This document shows positions 1 through 8,936 of a stretch of 49,322 bases of DNA, piece by piece (within the stretch, counting starts at the first letter, position 1; each line of letters starts with the position of its first letter). This stretch comes from Stenotrophomonas raiganjensis (SeqCode). GTDB lineage: Bacteria; Pseudomonadota; Gammaproteobacteria; Xanthomonadales; Xanthomonadaceae. Made by a program: the position numbers and the translations under genes. A model generated the notes under the pieces. It saw only the letters and a program-made list of their open reading frames with translations. It was not told where the DNA came from and made no database searches. Where the stretch lies: NCBI RefSeq assembly GCF_030658505.1, contig NZ_JAUTXR010000190.1, positions 1 to 49,322 on the forward strand, written 5' to 3'.

Positions 1-127
1 GGGGCATCGCATCGTGTTCGCCGACGGCCCGTATGGTGGCTATCAGGCGATCATGCGCGATCCCGAGACCGGGGTGTACTACGGTGCTTCGGAGAGCCGC
101 AAGGATGGGCAGGCGGCGGGGTATTGA
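1..127 (+). CDS. ggt: Gamma-glutamyltransferase, C-terminal fragment
   Basis: Only the last 41 codons are inside the window; the reading frame runs from base 2 to the TGA at 125-127. The peptide reads GHRIVFADGPYGGYQAIMRD and continues to a terminus GASESRKDGQAAGY. A GGYQAI core and a YYGASE-x-RKDGQAAGY tail are typical of the small-subunit end of periplasmic gamma-glutamyltransferases, which cleave and transfer the gamma-glutamyl group of glutathione. The catalytic Thr and the autoprocessing site lie upstream of the window and cannot be checked. The family call rests on this tail alone. Confidence 0.72.
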   Translation, partial: GHRIVFADGPYGGYQAIMRDPETGVYYGASESRKDGQAAGY

Positions 128-227
128 GGTTTCCCGGCCACGGACAGTTTCCTGTGGCTGCCACCGCAGGAAGAGAAAGAAGAAGATCAAAAGCAAAGAC
201 AACAGCAACAGCCGCGTGCTGTGGGTT

Positions 228-268
228 GGGGTCGGATCCGTTTTCCGCAGGAAAACGTATCCGACCCC
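228..268. repeat. 41-bp palindrome, GGGGTCGGATCC family, copy 1
   Basis: Two 19-bp arms (GGGGTCGGATCCGTTTTCC and GGAAAACGTATCCGACCCC) surround a 3-base loop GCA, with one mismatch. It lies about 100 bp after the gamma-glutamyltransferase stop. Related copies are at 2298-2336 and 19446-19484. The hairpin could end transcription from either side, but there is no long T run, so this is a guess. Confidence 0.8.
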
Positions 269-290
269 TTCTTGTTTTCCGATACACCTC

Positions 291-307
291 ATCCACGCAT
301 GGCGTGG
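291..307. repeat. REP-like palindrome (ATCCACGC type)
   Basis: ATCCACGCATGGCGTGGA forms a short hairpin of the same sequence class as the GTAG-ended REPs at 16302, 22835, 43401 and 48977. Here the terminal GTAG is missing (GGAAAA follows), so the copy looks degenerate. Confidence 0.6.
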
Positions 308-323
308 AAAACCCACCGTCACC

Positions 324-441
324 GGGAAATTGTCGGAGGCGGGGAGGGGGCAGATGGCGGGACCGTCCACGGCATGGATGCCGTGGCCGAGCCTACAGGG
401 ACGTACTTGCGGCGTGTCCCGCCATCTGCCCCCTCACCGCC
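324..441. repeat. Long hairpin repeat, copy 1
   Basis: Outer arms at 338-363 (GGCGGGGAGGGGGCAGATGG then CGGGAC) and 416-441 (GTCCCGCCATCTGCCCCCTC then ACCGCC) are nearly perfect complements. A second hairpin centred on GGCATGGATGCC sits inside (about 368-386). The element opens with GGGAAATTGTCGGAGGCGGG and has a GCGGCGTGTCC block before the right arm, both shared with the copies at 43427 and 48799. It fills most of the 406-bp gap between gamma-glutamyltransferase and the BCCT gene. That gap also holds a purine-rich stretch (160-200) and a GTTGCTGTTGCC tandem (470-496); I see no gene in it. Confidence 0.8.
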
Positions 442-533
442 AGACCAGCAGAAATCCAGAGCCGCTTTTGAAGTTGCTGTTGCTGTTGCCGTTGCCTGAA
501 AGAAGCGGTGCAGCCGCAGGCTGCAAAACATCC

Positions 534-2111
534 TCAATCCGAATCCTGCGCGCGTGCGGCCTCCGCCTGGGTCTCCTCCTGCGCCGCCATCTCGCGTGCG
601 ATCCACGCATCGATCATGTGCCGCTGGCGCTGCGCCTGCCGCCGCTCGCGCGTGTACTCCTGGTCCAGGACCCGGTACAACGACACCATCACCAGCACCA
701 TCAACAGCGCAAACGGCAACGCCGCAATCGTGATCATGCCCTGCAGTGCATCCAGGCCACCGGCCAGCAGCAACGCCGCTGCGATCAACGCCACCGCGAT
801 GCCCCAGGCCAGCTTGCGCTTCAACGGAGGATCGCCTGCTTCGTCAGTGGACATGCTGGCCAGAACCAGTACCGCCGAGTCGGCCGAGGTTACGAAGAAG
901 ATCATCAGCAGTACCAGTGCGATGCACGACAGCAGCAGCGGCAGCGGCATGCTGTCGAACAGCGTGAACAGCACCGTCTCGTAGCCATTGCCCAGCGCCT
1001 GCACCAAGTCGGCATGGCCGAAGATCTGCGCCCACAGCGCGGTGCCGCCAAACACCGCGAACCAGAAGAAGCCCAGCAGCGTCGGCGCGAGCACTACGCC
1101 GATCACGAACTCGCGCACGCTGCGGCCGCGCGAGATGCGTGCGATGAACGAGCCCACGAACGGTGCCCACGAGATCCACCAGGCCCAGTAGAAGATTGTC
1201 CAGTCCGCCACCCAGGTGCTGCCGGAGAACGGTGACATGCGCAGGCTCATCGTCACCAGCTGGTTGAGGTAGGAGCCCAGCGTGGTGGTGAACGTATCGA
1301 AGATGAAACCGGTCGGCCCCAGCACCAGCAGGATGGCCGCCAGCAGCGCAGCCAACGCCAGGTTGAAGTTGGACAGCCACTTCACACCCCGCTCCACGCC
1401 GCTGGCGGTGGAGGCCATGTACAGCACGAAAGCGACGGCGATGATGATCATCTGCACCGCAACGGTGGCCTGCACGCCGAACACGCGCTCGATACCGGCA
1501 GCGATCTGGATGGTACCGAAGCCCAGCGTAGTCGCGACACCGATCGCGGTGGCGACCACTGCAGCGATGTTGACCACACGACCGATCCAGCCGCGATGGT
1601 GGCGGCCGATGATCGGTTGCAGCATGTCGCTGACCAGGCCACGGCCGTTGCGGTTGAACTGGAACCAGGCCATTGCCAGCCCGATCAGCGCGTAGATGGC
1701 CCACGGGTGCAGGCCCCAGTGGAAGAATGCATAGCGCATCGAGGCGCGTGCCGCATCCAGGCTCTGCGGAGCAAGCCCTTCCGGCGGCTTGCTGAAGTGC
1801 GAGATGGGTTCGGCGGCGCCCCAGAACACCAGGCCGATGCCCATACCGGCGGCGAACAGCATCGACATCCAGCTGGCGCGCGAGAACTCCGGTTCGGCGT
1901 CTTCGCCACCGATGCGCAGGTTGCCGAAGCGACCGAAGGCCAGGTACATCAGGAATACCAGGGCCAGGAACACGACCAGCAGGTAGAGCCAGCCGATGCC
2001 GCGGATGAGTTCGCCGAGGATGCTCTGCACCACGGTATTGAAGGGGCCGGGGGCGATGCCGGCAAGCAGCACCAGCAGCAGGACCAGTGCAATGGAAACG
2101 CGAAACACCAT
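534..2111 (-). CDS. BCCT family (betaine/choline/carnitine) transporter
   Basis: A 525-residue inner-membrane protein of the BCCT family, which takes up quaternary ammonium compounds such as glycine betaine, choline or carnitine. About 12 hydrophobic segments are visible. The family signature in the central transport core is clear: GMGIGLVFWGAAEP near residue 93 and the Trp-rich box DWTIFYWAWWISW at 303-315, followed by APFVGSFIARISRGR. A charged cytoplasmic tail of about 45 residues, rich in Arg, Gln and Glu, ends the protein. The open frame extends to 2252, but the ATG at 2111 (MVFRVSIALV) has GGAG upstream and starts directly at the first membrane segment, so I prefer it. Substrate cannot be read from sequence. 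It is transcribed away from the thiC riboswitch. Confidence 0.9.
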   Translation of the reverse strand: MVFRVSIALVLLLVLLAGIAPGPFNTVVQSILGELIRGIGWLYLLVVFLALVFLMYLAFGRFGNLRIGGEDAEPEFSRASWMSMLFAAGMGIGLVFWGAAEPISHFSKPPEGLAPQSLDAARASMRYAFFHWGLHPWAIYALIGLAMAWFQFNRNGRGLVSDMLQPIIGRHHRGWIGRVVNIAAVVATAIGVATTLGFGTIQIAAGIERVFGVQATVAVQMIIIAVAFVLYMASTASGVERGVKWLSNFNLALAALLAAILLVLGPTGFIFDTFTTTLGSYLNQLVTMSLRMSPFSGSTWVADWTIFYWAWWISWAPFVGSFIARISRGRSVREFVIGVVLAPTLLGFFWFAVFGGTALWAQIFGHADLVQALGNGYETVLFTLFDSMPLPLLLSCIALVLLMIFFVTSADSAVLVLASMSTDEAGDPPLKRKLAWGIAVALIAAALLLAGGLDALQGMITIAALPFALLMVLVMVSLYRVLDQEYTRERRQAQRQRHMIDAWIAREMAAQEETQAEAARAQDSD

Positions 2112-2297
2112 GAAGGAGCTTCTCCGATCAAGGGATTGAGGGGAGCGAGCAGAGCTTGCAGCGAAGGGCCGGCGGCATGCAGCACGAACCGGGCAGGGGC
2201 CGCGAAAGACGGCGAGGAAAACACCGGTCGCAGCGACACGATGCGTATGCACGTTACTGAACGCGATGTCATGGTTCCGTTAACGAATGGCGATTGT

Positions 2298-2336
2298 GGG
2301 TCAGATCCGCTTTCCGCAGGAAAACGGAACTGCCCC
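2298..2336. repeat. Palindrome, GGGGTCGGATCC family, copy 2
   Basis: GGGTCAGATCCGCTTTCC and GGAAAACGGAACTGCCCC flank GCA. Several mismatches make this the weakest of the three copies. It lies in the divergent gap between the BCCT gene and the thiC leader. Confidence 0.6.
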
Positions 2337-2386
2337 CCGGAGGCAGCCCCGAAGGCAGGCGGTCTATGCTCTAATGCCCGCCAAGA

Positions 2387-4408
<2,022 letters not shown>

Positions 4409-4418
4409 TGCCGCACCG

Positions 4419-4580
4419 GTAGCGCCGGGCCATGCCCGGCGGGCGCAGCGGTCCAGGAGAAGCGGCCGGGGGGGGCCCGCCCGACCCCGAAATGTGCCGC
4501 CACTGCCCCCCCGGTCGCGCCGGGCCATGCCGGGGGGGCGCAGGGGTCCCGTCCACGCGCGGGGCGGGCCCCGCCGCTAC
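4419..4580. repeat. GTAG-type REP pair after thiC
   Basis: The stretch begins with GTAGCGCCGGGCCATGCCCG (4419-4438) and ends with GCCGCTAC (4573-4580), that is, with GTAG at both outer ends in opposite orientation. A second GCCGGGCCATGCC core lies at 4519-4531, and long runs of G and C sit between. This is the layout of an inverted REP dimer. It fills the gap between thiC and the next gene and may end the thiC transcript. Confidence 0.7.
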
Positions 4581-4618
4581 CCGTTATGCTCCGGCCATTG
4601 CCCAGCGGAAAGGACGCC

Positions 4619-5290
4619 ATGCCTGTTGCCTTGACCACCCGCTGGCTGGCCATCGCCCGCCGCCATCCTTCGGCCTGGCTCTTGGCCGCGCAGTTGATCG
4701 CGGTGCTGCTGTATCCCGCCCTCGATGACACCGCCGCTGGCCGTGCGGCGCTGGGCATGTTCGGCATGGCGGTGCTCGGCCTGGCGCTGTGGGTGGTCCA
4801 GCGCAGTCCGCTGGGCACATGGCTGGCGCTGCTGCTGGCCATTCCCTCGGTGGTGTTCTCGCTGGCTGGCGCGCTGTTGGATCGCGCCGGCCTGCTCACC
4901 GCGGCACAGCTGCTGGAAAGCCTGCTGTACTTCTATACGGCGGGGGCGTTGATCGCCTACATGCTGCAGGACCATAAAGTGACCCGCGATGAACTGTTCG
5001 CTGCGGGCGCGACGTTCACGTTGCTGGCATGGGCCTTCGCGTTCGCCTTCGCCGTGTGCCAGCAGTGGTATCCGGGCAGTTTCCAGGGCACCGGCGGCGG
5101 CGATCAGCGCAGCTGGATGGAGCTGCTTTATCTGAGCTTCAGCTTGCTGTCCGGGGTGGGGTTGAGCGATGTCGTGCCACTGCATCCACAGGCGCGCGCA
5201 CTGGTCATGCTTGAGCAGTTTTCAGGCGTGATGTACGTGGCTTTGGTGGTTTCGCGACTGGTCGGATTGACCATGTTGAGGCGCACGTGA
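4619..5290 (+). CDS. Two-TM ion-channel-like membrane protein with altered filter
   Basis: A 223-residue protein with about six hydrophobic segments (near residues 20-38, 45-62, 66-88, 92-115, 128-146 and 195-215). The last part has the layout of a bacterial two-TM potassium channel: a pore-helix-like stretch, a filter-like GVGLSD at 179-184, a short loop VVPLHPQARALVMLEQ and a final helix ending SRLVG. Ordinary channels read T-V-G-Y-G-D at this place, so the filter is changed and potassium selectivity is doubtful. The start at 4619 follows GGAAAGGA by five bases, a good ribosome site; an upstream ATG at 4586 has none. The gene stands alone, between a REP pair and a GC hairpin. Confidence 0.6.
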   Translation: MPVALTTRWLAIARRHPSAWLLAAQLIAVLLYPALDDTAAGRAALGMFGMAVLGLALWVVQRSPLGTWLALLLAIPSVVFSLAGALLDRAGLLTAAQLLESLLYFYTAGALIAYMLQDHKVTRDELFAAGATFTLLAWAFAFAFAVCQQWYPGSFQGTGGGDQRSWMELLYLSFSLLSGVGLSDVVPLHPQARALVMLEQFSGVMYVALVVSRLVGLTMLRRT

Positions 5291-5313
5291 AAATGAACGC
5301 CAGATAAAAATTT

Positions 5314-5331
5314 CGCGCCCCGAGGGGCGCG
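5314..5331 (-). terminator. GC-rich hairpin with A/T flank
   Basis: CGCGCCCCGAGGGGCGCG is a perfect 8-bp stem with a two-base loop. Read on the minus strand it is followed by AAATTTTTA, the order expected for an intrinsic terminator. Read on the plus strand the T run is absent. No minus-strand gene ends here, so its role is uncertain. The rest of the 5291-5550 gap shows no gene. Confidence 0.45.
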
Positions 5332-5550
5332 AATGGTGCTGCAGATTATGTGAATTCGTCGGCGAGAGAGAGCCTGGATGTCGACCACGCGATAGGCGAG
5401 GTAACCGGCATAGGCTAGTATTCGCCCGCTTCATTGTTTTTGCGGTATGCGCCGATGCTTTGTGCGGAGTCTGGCTTTTTGCTGTTCCCAGGACGGGAGG
5501 GTATCGAAGGCAAACGCTGCCCCGGACCTGTCTCTACTGTGTAGCGGAAA

Positions 5551-7872
5551 ATGAACAGCAGCGAAATCCAGCCCCCCGGATTCGATCGGATCCGGATAGG
5601 AGAGTGCACTGTCACGCTGTCCTCGCGCGAGGTCGAGGTGGTCGGTGCACGCCGTCCGCGCCGGCTGACGCCGAAGGCGTTGGGCGTGCTGCGCGTGCTG
5701 CTGCGCCAGCCGGGTCGCGTGGTCACGCGCGATGAACTGTTCGCTGAGGTCTGGCCGGATACCTTGCCGACCAATGATGTGCTGACCCAGGCCGTCACCC
5801 AGTTGCGCAAGGCATTCAGCAACGACGACGACAACGGCCAGGCGTATATCGAAACCATTGCCAAGACAGGCTATCGCCTGCTGGTACCGGTACAGGTCCT
5901 GGATGATCTGGAACCGGCATCGGCTGGGTTGATCGATGAACCGGTTGACCCGGTCCCTGCGCTGGCAGCCCCTGCAGCGCCGGCCTTGCCGGGGCAGGGC
6001 ACGCGCCGCCGCTGGCGGCATGTTCGCCGCTACGTGCTGCTGGCACTGGGCGTGCTGATGCTGGTTGCAGTGGTCGTGCTGACCGCGCTGTTGCTGCGCC
6101 GGGCACCTGCCAGCAGTTCACCGCTGGACGCGGCCGTGGAGAACGGGACGCGTGTGATCGGTAGTCCGCAGCGCCCGTATCGCCTGATCACTGCGACCAG
6201 CGGTTTCGAAACCTATCCCACGCTTTCGCCTGATGGTTCGCTGGTGGCCTACGAAGGGGCCAACGAGGATGGGCTGGGCGGTGGCGCGATCAAGGTGCAG
6301 ACATCGGGCAATGCACCGGCACGGCAACTGCTGGCTCCGCCAGCCGGTTCGGTTGATCGCTTTCCGAGCTGGTCACCGGATGGACGCGAGATCGCCTTCG
6401 CACGGTTCGGCGACAATGGCAGCTGCCAGGTGTTGATCGCCAGTGCCACAGGCGGTGCGCTGCGCCAGGCAACGCGATGCGATGGCACCGAGCTGCTCAG
6501 CTTCGACTGGACGCCGGATGGTCGCGGCCTGGTGTTTGGCAGCATGGTGGGCCGCTATGCCCATCGCGGGATCCGGACGCTTGATCTGGCCAGTGGCCAG
6601 TGGCAGGCACCGGACTACGCTGTTGCGGCGGATGACTTCGACTACGCGCCCCGCTATTCGCCTGATGGCAAATGGCTGGTGTTCGTGCGCAACCCGCAGC
6701 TGGGTGACCTGTGGCGCATGCCGGCCGCGGGAGGCGATCCCGAGCAGTTGACCAACGAGGCGGCCGAGTTTCGCGGATGGGCGTGGCTGCGCGATGGACG
6801 CACGATCGTGTTCGGGCGGCGTGTGGACAGTGAAGTGCGGCTCTACTACCTGGATGTGGAAAGCCGCACGTTGCGCGATGCCGGGCTGGATGACGCGCAA
6901 TGGCCGGCGACCTCCCGTCGCGGTGGCATGCTCGCGTTCGTCCACCGGCGTGCGCAGTTCGGCATCTTCAAGGTGCCGCTGCAGGGCAGTTCCCCTGCCG
7001 TACGCCTGTTTGCGTCCAGTGGCCGGGATGGACAGCCCATCGCGGCGCCGGATGGGCGGCAGCTGGTGTTCACCTCTGATCGTTCAGGAAGCTTCGCGCT
7101 GTGGTGGGCGGACATGGAACGCCCAGATTCGTTGCGGCCGATCGAAGGTCTGCGGCCGGAGTCGCGGCAGGCGCCGGACTGGTCTGCCGACAGCCGCCAG
7201 TTGCTGGTGGTGGGACGTGACGAACATGGGCGTGCGGTCGTCTACGAAATCGCTCCGCGTGACGAACGCGTCCAGCCGTTGCCCGTGCCCTCGGAGCAGC
7301 CGTTGCAGGCGCTGTACGGGGCGGACCCTGACCAGTTGATGGTCGTCGAGCGCGATGACCGCCAGCAGACCCGGCTGAGCCTGTTTGATCGGAGCACGCA
7401 GCCCTGGCGCCGCCTGGCCAGCATCGAGGGCGTTTCGCAGGCCCGGTTCGACCGCAGCAGTGGCCGGGTGCTGTTCACCCGCCTGGCCGCGGGGGGGCTG
7501 TGGTCGGTGGATGCCGCACTGGCTCCGGCCAGCGTGCAGCAGATCAGCGAAGACAGGCCCAGTCGTTGGCGATACCGGGCATGGACCGTGGCCGGGAACA
7601 GCGCCATTGGCTACCTCGGTACGTCCACTACCTGTGGCACTACGCTGGTACGCATCCAGGCCGGACGCGAGGAGCCGGAGCGCTGCCTGGACGCGGAACG
7701 GCTCAGCGCAGGCAACGGGCTGAGTGCCGGCGCCGATGGGCAGTCCCTGTTCGTCGCGATGGCCGTCAGCGATGGCGCCGACATCGGCGTGATGCGCTTG
7801 CCGGAGCACGCGCCAACGCTGCTTCCGGCGTTCTCCAAGTTGTTGTTGTTCAAGGGAAATGGGCCTTCGTAA
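5551..7872 (+). CDS. Membrane-bound winged-helix regulator with TolB-like propeller
   Basis: A 773-residue protein with three parts. Residues about 12-112 form an OmpR/PhoB-type winged-helix DNA-binding domain (LTPKALGVLRVLLRQPGRVV, then RDELFAEVW, DVLTQAVTQLRKAF and IETIAKTGYRLL). After a Pro/Ala linker, a single membrane span lies near residues 157-177 (YVLLALGVLMLVAVVVLTAL). The remaining ~590 residues, predicted periplasmic, hold repeated PD40/TolB-like blades such as YPTLSPDGSLVAYEG, FPSWSPDGREIAFAR and YAPRYSPDGKWLVFVR. This is the CadC/ToxR layout: an outside sensor coupled directly to an inside DNA-binding domain. An AraC regulator and a TonB receptor follow in the same direction, which suggests but does not prove that they are its targets. 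The start ATG has only a weak ribosome site (GCGGAAA). Confidence 0.85.
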   Translation: MNSSEIQPPGFDRIRIGECTVTLSSREVEVVGARRPRRLTPKALGVLRVLLRQPGRVVTRDELFAEVWPDTLPTNDVLTQAVTQLRKAFSNDDDNGQAYIETIAKTGYRLLVPVQVLDDLEPASAGLIDEPVDPVPALAAPAAPALPGQGTRRRWRHVRRYVLLALGVLMLVAVVVLTALLLRRAPASSSPLDAAVENGTRVIGSPQRPYRLITATSGFETYPTLSPDGSLVAYEGANEDGLGGGAIKVQTSGNAPARQLLAPPAGSVDRFPSWSPDGREIAFARFGDNGSCQVLIASATGGALRQATRCDGTELLSFDWTPDGRGLVFGSMVGRYAHRGIRTLDLASGQWQAPDYAVAADDFDYAPRYSPDGKWLVFVRNPQLGDLWRMPAAGGDPEQLTNEAAEFRGWAWLRDGRTIVFGRRVDSEVRLYYLDVESRTLRDAGLDDAQWPATSRRGGMLAFVHRRAQFGIFKVPLQGSSPAVRLFASSGRDGQPIAAPDGRQLVFTSDRSGSFALWWADMERPDSLRPIEGLRPESRQAPDWSADSRQLLVVGRDEHGRAVVYEIAPRDERVQPLPVPSEQPLQALYGADPDQLMVVERDDRQQTRLSLFDRSTQPWRRLASIEGVSQARFDRSSGRVLFTRLAAGGLWSVDAALAPASVQQISEDRPSRWRYRAWTVAGNSAIGYLGTSTTCGTTLVRIQAGREEPERCLDAERLSAGNGLSAGADGQSLFVAMAVSDGADIGVMRLPEHAPTLLPAFSKLLLFKGNGPS

Positions 7873-7987
7873 ATTTTTCGTCGGGATCTCGTCGCGAATT
7901 CGTGGCGATCTCGCCTGACTTTCCTGACGCATTGCCGCCCGATTTGGCAAAACGGAGTCCTGTACTAGGCAAATCCGTGGTGCCCCC

Positions 7988-8887
7988 ATGCGTCAACTCT
8001 CGCTGGCCGATCGCGGCCAATCCGTCTCTCTGGACCGATCCCTCGATGATGCTGCACCGACCTGTCTGGGCGTGGCCCGGCTCGGCAGCCTGCAGACCGC
8101 TGGTATCAGTTTCACTGTCTGGATGCAGGTGCGTGGAAGCTCTTGGGTGGAAGCCAAGGAAGGGCGCTTCCGCTTGCGCCAGGGCGAGTGGATCGCCTTC
8201 GAGAAGGAATCGCGGCCGCTGGTGCAGGCCGGCCGCAACGGGTTGTGCGTCGGTCTGAACCTGAACGTCGAAGCGCTGCGCGTGCTGACCGAGATGGCCG
8301 ACTGCGGCCTGTATGCCGGTCGTGGCCGCATGAACCGTGGCGATGCCCGTGTTGCACTCCGCCTGTGGCGCGATGCACTGCACAGCGGGCAGCCGGCGCA
8401 GGCCCTGCGCCCGTTGCTGCTGCACCTGGCGGGGCTGCAGCGCGGGTTGGCCGACAACGTGCAGCGCTGCCCGGGCCGTTCGCGCAGCCGCAAGCGGCAG
8501 GTGTTCGGCCGCATGCAGCGCGCTCGCCTGTACCTGGAGGGCAACAGCCACCGCGTGGTGCGGATCGGCGAACTTGCCGAGCTGACCAACTTCTCCAGCT
8601 GGTACCTGTCCAAGACCTTCCAGAGCCTCTACGAAGAGAGCCCGCAATCGCTTTCGGCGCGGCTGCGGCTGGAACGTGCCGCCGACCTGCTGCGCGACAC
8701 CGACATGATGGTGGGTGAAGTTGCCGCTGCCAGCGGCTTCGACAACTGCTGCAGCTTCGCGCGTGCGTTCCGCGCCCGCTACGGCCAGTCCGCATCGCGC
8801 TTCAGGGAGAACGGCGGCTTGCTGCCGCCACAATCTGCAAAGTCTCCGGTTGGTTCGCGCAAATACAGCGCTGCAACGCAATCGTAA
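7988..8887 (+). CDS. AraC family transcriptional regulator
   Basis: A 299-residue regulator. The C-terminal ~110 residues carry the two helix-turn-helix units of the AraC family: IGELAELTNFSSWYLSKTFQ with SLYEESPQSLSARLRLERA, then VGEVAAASGFDNCCSFARAF and RARYGQSASRFRE. The N-terminal ~170 residues are a variable effector domain that I cannot match to a ligand. The stop is 49 bp before the ATG of a TonB-dependent receptor on the same strand, so the two may be co-transcribed or the receptor may be its target. The open frame starts at the ATG at 7988. Confidence 0.88.
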   Translation: MRQLSLADRGQSVSLDRSLDDAAPTCLGVARLGSLQTAGISFTVWMQVRGSSWVEAKEGRFRLRQGEWIAFEKESRPLVQAGRNGLCVGLNLNVEALRVLTEMADCGLYAGRGRMNRGDARVALRLWRDALHSGQPAQALRPLLLHLAGLQRGLADNVQRCPGRSRSRKRQVFGRMQRARLYLEGNSHRVVRIGELAELTNFSSWYLSKTFQSLYEESPQSLSARLRLERAADLLRDTDMMVGEVAAASGFDNCCSFARAFRARYGQSASRFRENGGLLPPQSAKSPVGSRKYSAATQS

Positions 8888-8936
8888 CGTGCTGGGGTGT
8901 TTTAACACGCTGCTAACACGTACCTTGGAGAGATTG

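Noticed and set aside
470..496. GTTGCTGTTGCC tandem as a microsatellite or coding repeat
   Set aside because: Only about four units in a non-coding gap; no reading frame of interest.
4440..4580. Sequencing error in the G and C runs after thiC
   Set aside because: The runs (8 G, 7 C, 7 G) are suspicious, but they fit in a REP pair and no gene is affected, so I cannot support an error.
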